Assembly (NCBI GenBank): GCA_947365965.1
Contig: CANAZG010000005.1
Span: forward strand, 1 to 64,000
Source: an uncultured Clostridia bacterium
GTDB lineage: Bacteria > Bacillota > Clostridia > Oscillospirales > Oscillospiraceae
DNA length: 64,000 nucleotides
Direction: 5' to 3'
Position numbers and translations under genes: made by a program. A model generated the notes under the pieces. It had not been told where the DNA came from and did no database searches. It saw nothing but the letters and a program-made list of their open reading frames with translations. This document shows positions 55,480 through 63,295 of the stretch, in pieces; within the stretch, counting starts at the first letter, position 1, and every line of letters begins with the position of its first letter.

Positions 55480-55965
55480 ATGGATATCATGCAATGGCTC
55501 ACCCAGACGCCGGCGGGGGAATTTTGCTTCACCGTCCTGGTCTCCATGATCCCGGTGGTGGAGCTGCGGGGGGGCATCCCCTTCGGCGTGGCCCAGGGTC
55601 TGCCGGTGTGGACGGCCTTCCTGGCCGCCGTCATCGGCAACATGCTGCCTGTGCCCTTTATTATCGTGTATATCCGGCGGATCTTCCAGTGGATGCGGCG
55701 GCGGCTGCCCTGGCTCAACTCCCTGGTGGACCGGATGGAGCGGAAGGCGCACCTCAAGGGCCGCACGGTGAGCAAATATAAGTATCTTGGCCTGATCCTG
55801 TTCGTGGCCGTGCCCCTGCCGGGCACCGGGGCCTGGACCGGGTCCCTGGCCGCCGCCTTCCTGGACATGCCCCTGCGGAAGGCCCTGCCGTCGGTGTTTG
55901 TGGGCGTGCTGATCGCCGGCGTGGCCATCAGTATGCTCACCTTCGGCGTGACCAGCCTGTTTTAG
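55480..55965 (+). CDS. Small multidrug export family protein (COG2426)
   Basis: A 161-residue membrane protein with about four helices. It shows SMIPVVELRGGIPFGVA near residue 20 and FVAVPLPGTGAWTGSLAA near 107, the two conserved segments of this DedA-like small export family. The transport role is by family name only. It follows uvrA by 28 bp. Confidence 0.85.
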   Translation: MDIMQWLTQTPAGEFCFTVLVSMIPVVELRGGIPFGVAQGLPVWTAFLAAVIGNMLPVPFIIVYIRRIFQWMRRRLPWLNSLVDRMERKAHLKGRTVSKYKYLGLILFVAVPLPGTGAWTGSLAAAFLDMPLRKALPSVFVGVLIAGVAISMLTFGVTSLF

Positions 55966-55970
55966 TGTTC

Positions 55971-56132
55971 ATTCTTTTTCTTGAAAGAAAAAGAATCAAA
56001 AAAAACTTTAGAGGTGTTCAGCCGGCTGCCGGCAGTCTGTCCGAACACCCGTCAGAGTCGCTGGCAGCTGGGATAAGCACCTCTGAAGTTTTTTCTTTTG
56101 CTTCTTTTCTTTTGTTCACAAAAGAAAAGAAG
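55971..56132. repeat. Composite nested palindrome between two genes
   Basis: Three inverted repeats are nested symmetrically: ATTCTTTTTCTT hairpin (55971-55996), AAAACTTTAGAGGTG (56002-56016) with CACCTCTGAAGTTTT (56078-56092), and CTTCTTTTCTTTTG hairpin (56101-56132). Left and right halves mirror each other, as in a MITE; the left hairpin may also end the upstream transcript. Confidence 0.7.
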
Positions 56133-56158
56133 AGATCACATCAAGGAGGAGAACCCCT

Positions 56159-57391
56159 ATGCGCGCATATGAGAGACTGCTTGACTATGTCAAGGTGTAC
56201 ACCCAGTCCGCCGACGGCACCGGCGAGACCCCCAGCACCCCCTGTCAGCTGGATCTGACCCGACAGCTGGAGGAGGAGATGCGGGATCTGGGCCTCCAGG
56301 AGGTCAAGATCAGCCCCTTTGGCATCGTGACCGGCGTTCTGCCGGCCACGCCGGGCTGCGAGGGCGCTCCGGCCCTTGGGTTCATCGCCCATGTGGACAC
56401 CGCCCCCGCCTTCTCCGGCAAGGACGTGAACCCCATTCTCCACCCCAGCTACGACGGCGGGGACATCGCCCTGCCCCGGGACGGCCGGGTTATCCGGGCC
56501 GCCGACTTCCCTGTGCTGGCGCGGATGAAGGGCCGCACCCTCATCACCGCCGACGGCTCCACCCTCCTGGGCGCGGACGACAAGGCGGGCATTGCGGAGA
56601 TCATGACCCTGTGCGAGGAGCTCATCCGGGAGAACCTGCCCCACGGCAAAATCTGCGTGGCCTTCACCCCGGACGAGGAGATCGGCGAGGGGGCGGACCA
56701 CTTTGATGTGGCCGGCTTCGGGGCCCGGTACGCCTACACCGTGGACGGGGACCTGGAGGGGGGCATTGAGTACGAGAACTTCAACGCCGCCGGGGCCCGC
56801 ATTGATATCACCGGCGTGTCTGTCCATCCCGGCTCCGCCAAGGACGCCATGGAGAACGCCCTGCTCATCGCCGCGGAGATCAACGCCCAGCTGCCCCCGG
56901 AGGCCATCCCCGCCCGGACCGAGGGCTATGAGGGCTTCTTCCACCTGGAGAGCCTGACCGGGGACCCGGCCTCCGCCCAGATGGCCTACATCATCCGGGA
57001 CCACGATCGGGAGAAGTTCCAGGAGAAGAAGGACCTGCTGGAGCAGGCGGTCCGCACCGTCCAGGCCGCCCACCCCAGAGCCCAGCTCCGCCTGGAGCTC
57101 CGGGACAGCTACTACAACATGGCCGGCCAGCTGAAGGACTGTATGCACCTGGTGGACAACGCCAGGAGGGCGGCGGAGATGGCGGGCCTCACCCCGGCCG
57201 TCCACCCCATCCGGGGCGGCACCGACGGGGCCCGGCTGAGCTACATGGGCCTGCCCTGCCCCAACCTGGGCACCGGCGGGTTCAACTTCCACGGACCCTA
57301 TGAGTGCGTCAGCGCGGAGGGCATGGACAGCGCGGTGGCGGTGCTGAAAAACATCGTGTCTCTGTATGCGGAGCAGCGCATAGATTCTTAA
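56159..57391 (+). CDS. pepT: Peptidase T (tripeptide aminopeptidase), copy 2
   Basis: A 410-residue M20B zinc aminopeptidase with HVDTA, LGADDKAG, TPDEEIGEG and GGTDGARLSYMG. It is similar in length and motifs to the copy at 11883 but stands alone with AAGGAGGAG before its ATG, so it is probably the housekeeping PepT while the other is tied to peptide uptake. Confidence 0.94.
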   Translation: MRAYERLLDYVKVYTQSADGTGETPSTPCQLDLTRQLEEEMRDLGLQEVKISPFGIVTGVLPATPGCEGAPALGFIAHVDTAPAFSGKDVNPILHPSYDGGDIALPRDGRVIRAADFPVLARMKGRTLITADGSTLLGADDKAGIAEIMTLCEELIRENLPHGKICVAFTPDEEIGEGADHFDVAGFGARYAYTVDGDLEGGIEYENFNAAGARIDITGVSVHPGSAKDAMENALLIAAEINAQLPPEAIPARTEGYEGFFHLESLTGDPASAQMAYIIRDHDREKFQEKKDLLEQAVRTVQAAHPRAQLRLELRDSYYNMAGQLKDCMHLVDNARRAAEMAGLTPAVHPIRGGTDGARLSYMGLPCPNLGTGGFNFHGPYECVSAEGMDSAVAVLKNIVSLYAEQRIDS

Positions 57392-57432
57392 AGTTAAAGA
57401 GCGGCCTGTGTGTTGGCGGGAGGGAAGCAATT

Positions 57433-57837
57433 ATGAAGAGAATCGTCTGCGAGGAGTGCAAAAGGGCCTACGATTTTGAGAGGGACGACTTCTGTCCCCG
57501 GTGCGGCGCCTTCAATCCGCCGGTGAAGACCTGGGGCGTGGACGGCCAGGGCAACGTGGTCCGGGTGGACGGCGTCAATGAGGAGAACCACGGGGCCTCC
57601 TTCGTCCACAGGGAGGTCCACCGGGAGAAGGCCGTGCGCCGTGCCCTGGGCATGGACTGGAACAAGGCCAAGGGCGTCCGCCGGCCCGCTGCGCCGCCCC
57701 GCCGGCAGCCGCCGGGGTCCGGCGCCAAGGGGAGCGGCCAGAACAGGGCTTTGCTCTGGGTGGCGGTCATTGTGGGGTTTTTCAGCTTTGTCCTGCCCCT
57801 GCTGGCGGCGCTGCTGGACCTGCTCTTCCCTTTTTGA
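57433..57837 (+). CDS. Zinc-ribbon membrane-anchored hypothetical protein
   Basis: A 134-residue protein I cannot name. A zinc ribbon (CEECKRAYDFERDDFCPRC, residues 6-24) is followed by a charged linker, a basic Pro/Arg segment (90-105) and a C-terminal membrane helix (LLWVAVIVGFFSFVLPLLA). Topology would put the ribbon in the cytosol. GGAGGGAAG precedes the ATG at 57433. Confidence 0.75.
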   Translation: MKRIVCEECKRAYDFERDDFCPRCGAFNPPVKTWGVDGQGNVVRVDGVNEENHGASFVHREVHREKAVRRALGMDWNKAKGVRRPAAPPRRQPPGSGAKGSGQNRALLWVAVIVGFFSFVLPLLAALLDLLFPF

Positions 57838-57851
57838 TTCAGGATACATAG

Positions 57852-57895
57852 GAGGACGCCTGCCGCGCAAGACGGCAGGCGTCCTCTCTTTTGCC
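57852..57895 (+). terminator. Terminator between converging genes
   Basis: A 14-bp stem GAGGACGCCTGCCG/CGGCAGGCGTCCTC (57852-57865, 57873-57886) followed by TCTTTT. Confidence 0.85.
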
Positions 57896-57896
57896 G

Positions 57897-58832
57897 CTAC
57901 AGGTGCCGGAGGCTGACGCGGTACCGGCGCAGCTCCGCCTCGTCGGCGGTCTCGATGAGATCCGTCAGACAGCGGACCAGCTTCTCCCGGTCCCTGGGCA
58001 GGCTGCCCCGGACCTGGATCAGGTTGGACGCGCCGTCCGTCACAAAGCGGGTCTCAATGGTGAGGTGGGCGAGGAGGGCCCTCAGCTCCGCCAGCTTCTC
58101 CAGCTCGTCCTCCTCCGACCAGTTCCCCTGCTGGATCTCCCGGTACAGCGCCGACTGGGGGAAAACCGTCAGCATGGAGGAGCCGATCAGGCGGGGGCGG
58201 GTCTCATTGAAGACCTCCGCGCTTCTCACCGCCCCCTCTACGCCATGCCCTGCGCCGGAGATACCCGCCAGGTAGAAGAAGTTGTACCCGATCCGGGCCT
58301 CGTCCAGCCGGCTGGCCTGGAGGATCACGTCCCGGGCGGCGTAGCCCTTGTTCATGAAGGCCAGGGCACTGTCGTCCCCGGTCTCCACGCCGATGGTGAT
58401 CCCGTCGTATCCCAGGCGGCCCAGGGCCAGAAGCTCCTCGCCGCTTTTCTGGGCCACGTCCGTCACCCGGGCAAAGCACCCGATGCTCTCGATGGCGGGG
58501 AAATACTGGCGGATCCGTCCGGCAATGGCCTCCAGCTTGCGCGGGTGCAGGACAAAGGGGTTGGCCCCCACAAGAAAGGCCCGCCGGAGCCGCTCCTGCG
58601 GGGGGAGGCCCTGCAGCCGGGCCGAGATCCGCTCCAGGGGGCCCATGGTCAGGAGCTGCGCCTCCTGGAGATCCGCCTCAATCTCCGCCATGGGGGACAT
58701 CCGGAATCGGAAGGGCAGATCGTCGTACAGGGTGCAGAATTTGCAGGCGTGATGGGTGCAGCCCGCAGTGACCTGGAGCAGCAGCGAGCCCGCCTCATAG
58801 GGCGGACGCCAAATGGTTCCGTTGAAGTGCAT
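57897..58832 (-). CDS. Radical SAM protein
   Basis: A 311-residue Fe-S/SAM enzyme. The cluster motif is CTHHACKFC near residue 25, spacing CX4CX2C instead of the usual CX3CX2C, as in a subgroup of uncharacterised radical SAM proteins. A GVETGDDS SAM-binding segment lies near 150. The reaction is unknown. It is divergent from an HxlR regulator, which may control it. Confidence 0.85.
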   Translation of the reverse strand: MHFNGTIWRPPYEAGSLLLQVTAGCTHHACKFCTLYDDLPFRFRMSPMAEIEADLQEAQLLTMGPLERISARLQGLPPQERLRRAFLVGANPFVLHPRKLEAIAGRIRQYFPAIESIGCFARVTDVAQKSGEELLALGRLGYDGITIGVETGDDSALAFMNKGYAARDVILQASRLDEARIGYNFFYLAGISGAGHGVEGAVRSAEVFNETRPRLIGSSMLTVFPQSALYREIQQGNWSEEDELEKLAELRALLAHLTIETRFVTDGASNLIQVRGSLPRDREKLVRCLTDLIETADEAELRRYRVSLRHL

Positions 58833-58969
58833 GGATCTGATCTCCTCTCAGACAGTTTTTGTGGATGACCTGCTGCCGCCATGGTACAGCCGGAGGGAGG
58901 ATTTATCAAGTACGCAACTTTTTTAGCGGTAGTATGATTTTGTGTACCATTGTGCGCTCCAAGGGCTGG

Positions 58970-58998
58970 TTGCTTTTTGTGAGAAAAGGGTGTATACT
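58970..58998 (+). promoter_or_regulatory. Promoter of the HxlR gene
   Basis: TTGCTT (58970-58975), 17 bp, TATACT (58993-58998), about 29 bp before the GTG start. Confidence 0.7.
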
Positions 58999-59026
58999 GC
59001 ACCAAAACGGCGAGAGGAGGGCGGCT

Positions 59027-59413
59027 GTGGCTGGGAATAAGTTTCAGAGCGAGGACATGATGGCCCGGTGCGTGCCCATGGCCAGCGTGCAGGCGGTGCT
59101 GGGGGGCAAGTGGAAGATCCTGATTTTGTGGTATGTTGCGTTCTACAAGGTCCAGCGGTTCGGACAGCTCATGCGGCGGCTGGACGGGATCACCCAGTCC
59201 TCTCTGACCAAGCAGCTGCGGGAGCTGGAGCGGGACGGATTCCTGCACCGGGAGATCTACCCGGAGATCCCGCCCCGGGTGGAGTACTCCCTGACCGAGC
59301 TGGGCCGGAGCTTCACCCCGGTCCTGCGGCAGATGCTGCTGTGGAGCGAGGCCCACCTCTGTCCGCCCGGCTATGTCAGCCCCTATGGCGGGGAGGAGCC
59401 CGGCGGGGAATGA
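59027..59413 (+). CDS. HxlR family winged-helix regulator
   Basis: A 128-residue DNA-binding protein. The HxlR domain is clear (VLGGKWKILILWYV... RFGQLMRRLDGITQSSLTKQLRELERDGFLHRE). The GTG at 59027 follows GAGGAGGG. HxlR members often respond to redox or electrophiles; a cysteine near residue 14 (MARCVP) is at the usual sensing place. Likely regulates itself and the divergent radical SAM gene. Confidence 0.88.
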   Translation: MAGNKFQSEDMMARCVPMASVQAVLGGKWKILILWYVAFYKVQRFGQLMRRLDGITQSSLTKQLRELERDGFLHREIYPEIPPRVEYSLTELGRSFTPVLRQMLLWSEAHLCPPGYVSPYGGEEPGGE

Positions 59414-59482
59414 CCCGGCCGGTGTTGAATTTTCTCCAAAATAGTGTATACTGAGAGCACCAAACAACAGGGAGGAAACGCC

Positions 59483-60028
59483 ATGAAGCTGATGATCGCC
59501 TCGGACCTCCACGGGTCCGCCTACTATGTACGAAAACTGATGGATGCCTATGCCGCCGAGCAGCCGGACCGGCTGCTGCTGCTGGGTGACCTGCTCTATC
59601 ACGGGCCCCGCAACCCCCTGCCCAGGGACTACGACTGCATGGCCGTGGCGGAGCTGCTGGCCGGGGCCAGGGACCGGATCGCCGCCGTGCGGGGCAACTG
59701 CGACTGCGAGGTGGACCAGATGGTGCTCCCCTTCCCCATTCTGGCGGACTACGCCCTGCTGGAGGCGGACGGGGTTTTGCTCTACGCCACCCACGGCCAC
59801 ATCTGGAACGAGGAGAACCTGCCCCCCATGGCCCCGGGCACGGTGCTGCTCAACGGCCACTTCCACGTGCCCGTCTGCCGGGAGCACGAGGGGTACGTGT
59901 ACATGAACCCGGGCTCTGTGTCCATCCCCAAGGACGGCAGCGCGGGCAGCTACATGGTGGCGGAGGGAGGGACCTTTCTGTGGAAGGACCTCAGCGGGGA
60001 GACCTACCGGACCTACCGCGTGAAGTGA
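59483..60028 (+). CDS. YfcE-type metallophosphoesterase
   Basis: A 181-residue phosphodiesterase of the calcineurin-like YfcE/MJ0936 family. Metal motifs in order are SDLHGS, GDLLYHGPR, RGNCDCE, THGH and NGHFH. The native substrate is unknown. AGGGAGG precedes the ATG at 59483. Confidence 0.88.
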   Translation: MKLMIASDLHGSAYYVRKLMDAYAAEQPDRLLLLGDLLYHGPRNPLPRDYDCMAVAELLAGARDRIAAVRGNCDCEVDQMVLPFPILADYALLEADGVLLYATHGHIWNEENLPPMAPGTVLLNGHFHVPVCREHEGYVYMNPGSVSIPKDGSAGSYMVAEGGTFLWKDLSGETYRTYRVK

Positions 60029-60037
60029 GGGGATATT

Positions 60038-60118
60038 TTGATCTTTCCGGAAGAAAAAGAAGGGCTGCTCAATAAAATGGGCGTAAAGTTCCATAATATT
60101 GTCGAGATTGCAGGTTGA
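60038..60118 (+). CDS. Possible 26-residue small protein
   Basis: A short frame starts at TTG 60038 after GAGGGG and reads MIFPEEKEGLLNKMGVKF and beyond, ending at TGA 60116-60118 inside the typA promoter. The ribosome site is plausible but there is no other support. It may be a remnant or chance frame. Confidence 0.2.
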   Translation: MIFPEEKEGLLNKMGVKFHNIVEIAG

Positions 60119-60143
60119 AAAGCGGGCATAATTGTAATACAAT
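60115..60143 (+). promoter_or_regulatory. Promoter of typA
   Basis: TTGAAA (60115-60120), 17 bp, TACAAT (60138-60143), 40 bp before the typA start. Confidence 0.8.
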
Positions 60144-60183
60144 AGGCAAGCTGAATTTTTTACCTGTGAAAAGAGGTTCTTAT

Positions 60184-62013
60184 ATGAGGAACGAAAAGCT
60201 GCGCAACGTGGCCATCATCGCCCACGTGGACCACGGCAAGACCACCCTGGTGGACGAGCTGCTCAAGCAGGGCGGCGCGTACCGGGAGAACCAGGAGGTG
60301 GTGGACCGGGTGATGGACTCCGGCGATCTGGAGCGGGAGCGGGGCATCACCATCCTGGCCAAAAACACCGCCATCCAGTACGGCGACACCAAGATCAACA
60401 TTGTGGACACCCCGGGCCACGCCGACTTCGGCGGCGAGGTGGAGCGGATTCTGAAGATGGTCAACGGCGTCATCCTCCTGGTGGACGCCGCCGAGGGCCC
60501 CATGCCCCAGACCCGGTTTGTGCTCTCCAAGGCCCTGGAGCTGGGTCACCGGGTCATCGTGGTGGTCAACAAGATTGACCGCCCGGACCAGCGCATCCAC
60601 GAGGTCATCGACGAGTGCCTGGAGCTCCTCATGGACCTGGACGCCACGGACGAGCAGCTGGACAGCCCCATGCTCTTCTGCTCCGCCCGCAAGGGCATCT
60701 GCGCCTACCACCCCGAGGATCCTCCCGGCGATCTCACCCCCCTCTTTGAGACCATCCTCAACTATATCCCCGCCCCGGAGGCGGACACCGAGGCCCCCTT
60801 CCAGATGCTGGTCAGCGCCATCGACTACAACGAGTTCGTGGGCCGCATCGCCGTGGGCCGCATCGAGCGGGGCGTCATCCGGCAGAACCAGGAGATCGCC
60901 GTGTGCAACTACCACGCCCCCGACGCCGCCCCCAAGAAGGCCAAGGCGGTGAACATCTACGAGTTTGAGGGCCTGGCCAAGAAGCCGGTGACCGAGTCCT
61001 CCGCCGGCAGCATCATCGCCATGAGCGGCATCGGGGACATCACCATCGGCGACACCATCTGCATCGCCGGAGCCCCGGAGCCCCTGCCATTTGTTCAGAT
61101 TTCCGCCCCCACCATGGAGATGACCTTCTCCATCAACGACTCCCCCTTCTCCGGCCGAGAGGGCAAGTTTGTCACCTCCCGCCAGATCCGGGACCGCCTC
61201 TTCCGGGAGACCCTGAAGGACGTGTCCCTGCGGGTGACGGAGATCGAGGGGGCCATGGACGCCTTCAACGTGGCCGGCCGAGGGGAGATGCACCTGAGCA
61301 TCCTCATCGAGACCATGCGCCGGGAGGGCTACGAGTTCCAGGTCTCTCCGCCCCGCGTCCTCTACCGGGAGATCGACGGGGTCCAGTGCGAGCCCATTGA
61401 GCGGCTGGTGGCGGACGTGCCGTCGGACAGCGTGGGCGCGGTGATCGAGAAGCTGGGGTCCCGGAAGGGCGATCTGGTGGAGATGACCCCGGTGGGCGAG
61501 CGGATGAAGCTGGAGTTCCTGGTGCCGGCCCGGGGCCTGTTCGGCTACCGCAACGAGTTTCTGACCGACACCCGGGGCGAGGGCATCATGGCATCGGTGT
61601 TTGACAGCTACGCCCCCTACAAGGGGGATCTGAGCCGCCGGAACACGGGCAGCCTCATCGCCTTTGAGACCGGCGAGTCCGTCACCTACGGCCTCTACAA
61701 CGCCCAGGAGCGGGGCGCGCTGTTCATCGGCGCGGGCGTGCCTGTGTACGCAGGCATGGTGGTGGGCGTGAGCCCCAAGCAGGAGGACATCACGGTCAAC
61801 GTGTGCAAGAAGAAGCAGCTGACCAACATGCGGGCCAGCGGGTCCGACGAGGCCCTGCGGCTGGTGCCCTGCCGCCAGCTGAGCCTGGAGCAGTGCCTGG
61901 AGTTCCTGGCGGACGACGAGCTTCTGGAGGTGACCCCCAAGAGCCTGCGCATCCGCAAGCGGATTCTGGACCACGAGAAGCGGATGAAGGCCCTCAAGGG
62001 CGGAAAGAAATAG
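60184..62013 (+). CDS. typA: Ribosome-binding GTPase TypA/BipA
   Basis: A translational GTPase involved in 50S assembly and stress growth, 609 residues. G1 AHVDHGKTT, switch ERGITI, G3 DTPGHADF and G4 NKID are present; EF-G-like domains and the BipA C-terminal domain ([24 protein letters not shown]) follow. ATG 60184 follows AGAGG; the upstream in-frame start lies in the promoter. Confidence 0.97.
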   Translation: MRNEKLRNVAIIAHVDHGKTTLVDELLKQGGAYRENQEVVDRVMDSGDLERERGITILAKNTAIQYGDTKINIVDTPGHADFGGEVERILKMVNGVILLVDAAEGPMPQTRFVLSKALELGHRVIVVVNKIDRPDQRIHEVIDECLELLMDLDATDEQLDSPMLFCSARKGICAYHPEDPPGDLTPLFETILNYIPAPEADTEAPFQMLVSAIDYNEFVGRIAVGRIERGVIRQNQEIAVCNYHAPDAAPKKAKAVNIYEFEGLAKKPVTESSAGSIIAMSGIGDITIGDTICIAGAPEPLPFVQISAPTMEMTFSINDSPFSGREGKFVTSRQIRDRLFRETLKDVSLRVTEIEGAMDAFNVAGRGEMHLSILIETMRREGYEFQVSPPRVLYREIDGVQCEPIERLVADVPSDSVGAVIEKLGSRKGDLVEMTPVGERMKLEFLVPARGLFGYRNEFLTDTRGEGIMASVFDSYAPYKGDLSRRNTGSLIAFETGESVTYGLYNAQERGALFIGAGVPVYAGMVVGVSPKQEDITVNVCKKKQLTNMRASGSDEALRLVPCRQLSLEQCLEFLADDELLEVTPKSLRIRKRILDHEKRMKALKGGKK

Positions 62014-62021
62014 AAGCCAGT

Positions 62022-62051
62022 GTCCCCGCCGGACTAAAATCCGGCGGGGAC
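62022..62051 (+). terminator. Terminator of typA
   Basis: A 12-bp stem GTCCCCGCCGGA/TCCGGCGGGGAC with loop CTAAAA, followed by a moderately T-rich tail. Confidence 0.8.
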
Positions 62052-62080
62052 CTTGCATTTCCCGTGTACAATGGGTATAA

Positions 62081-62240
62081 TATAGTCAACACACCTGAAA
62101 ATCGGTAAAGTTCAGCGGTTAAAATAGCGCGGGACGGCGTTGTCGTCTTTGGCGGGCGTCAGCCCGCCTGCATCCTCCGCCTTGTCCTGCGCCATTTTTC
62201 CTCGCCTCCTTTTTACCGCTTCTCAAGTGTGTCGACTATA
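62081..62240. mobile_element. Second MITE-like palindromic element, 160 bp
   Basis: Ends TATAGTCAACACACCTGAAA (62081-62100) and, inverted at 62221-62240, TATAGTCGACACACTTGAGA match at 17 of 20 positions. The inner parts are also mirrored (GCGGT and GCGC boxes, with a GGCGGGCGTCAGCCCGCC core near 62153-62170). No gene is inside. It differs in sequence from the element at 19273. Confidence 0.78.
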
Positions 62241-62275
62241 TGTTCACAAAACCCCACGGAAAGGACGGACCTCCC

Positions 62276-63295
62276 ATGAAAAAGAACCTTCTTGCCCTGG
62301 CCCTCGCCCTGTGCCTGTGTACAGCGCCGGCCCGGGCCGCCTTCTCCGACGTGCCGGCGGGGGCGTACTACAGCGAGGCCGTGGCCTGGGCGGCGGAGCG
62401 GTCCATCGCCGGCGGCGAGAACGGGGCCTTCTCCCCGGAGGCCCCCTGCACCACCGCCCAGATTCTCACCTTCCTCTGGCGGGCCAAGGGCTGTCCGGCA
62501 CCGGAGACCGCCGCCAACCCCTTCTCCGACGTCAGCGAGGCGGATTACTTCTACAAGGCCGCCCTCTGGGCCCGTGAGCAGGGGCTGGTCTCCGGCGGGA
62601 CCCTCTCCCCCCACGCCCCCTGTACCCGGGCCCAGACGGTCACCTGCCTCTGGCAGCTGGCGGGCCGGCCGGAGCCGGAGGCGGAGGTCCTGACCGCCGG
62701 AGAGGGGGAGAGCCGGGTCTGCGGGGTCCTGGGGGACGCCCTGGTCAGCTGCTTTTTCAGCTACAAGGTCCGGGACGCCGCCCTGCTCCCTGACGCCTCC
62801 GGAGAGGGGACGGCCCTGCTGGCGGTGGATGTGACGGTGGAGAACGTCCACCATCGGTCCATCCCCATGTACGATTCCGACTTCCAGCTCCAGTGGGGGC
62901 CCGAGGACCAGGACTTCGGGTTCCCGGAGGCCGCCTCCACCCTGCCGGCGGAGTACCAGCTGGACCCGGGGGAGAGCGCGTCCGGCCGGCTCCTCTATCG
63001 GATTCCTGCGGAGAGCCGGTCCTTTGTCCTGGCCGCCCGGGAGTTCTTTGACGACGGCTCCGCCGGAAACACCTTCTGCTGCGCCTTTGGCCTGGAGAAC
63101 GGGCGGGCCGTGGCCGGGAGCCCCTTTTGGGACGTGACCCCGGAGGAGGCTCCGGCGGTGCTGTGGGCGGTCCGGGAGGGCGTCGCCTCCGGCACGGGGG
63201 AGGGGTTTGACCCCCAGGGCGTGTGCACCCGGGGACAGATCGTCACCCTCCTGTACCGGGCCTACGGCGCCCACGGGGAGGTCAGCGGCGGATGA
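62276..63295 (+). CDS. Secreted SLH-domain protein with an inserted beta domain
   Basis: A 339-residue exported protein. A signal peptide (MKKNLLALALALCLCTAPARA) is followed by two SLH domains (about 22-75 and 82-135), a 140-residue beta-rich domain resembling DUF4352 (LLAVDVTVENVHHRSIPMYDSDFQL), and a third SLH domain (about 285-335). SLH domains anchor proteins to cell-wall polymers. The ATG at 62276 is used; an earlier ATG lies in the MITE end. Confidence 0.85.
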   Translation: MKKNLLALALALCLCTAPARAAFSDVPAGAYYSEAVAWAAERSIAGGENGAFSPEAPCTTAQILTFLWRAKGCPAPETAANPFSDVSEADYFYKAALWAREQGLVSGGTLSPHAPCTRAQTVTCLWQLAGRPEPEAEVLTAGEGESRVCGVLGDALVSCFFSYKVRDAALLPDASGEGTALLAVDVTVENVHHRSIPMYDSDFQLQWGPEDQDFGFPEAASTLPAEYQLDPGESASGRLLYRIPAESRSFVLAAREFFDDGSAGNTFCCAFGLENGRAVAGSPFWDVTPEEAPAVLWAVREGVASGTGEGFDPQGVCTRGQIVTLLYRAYGAHGEVSGG

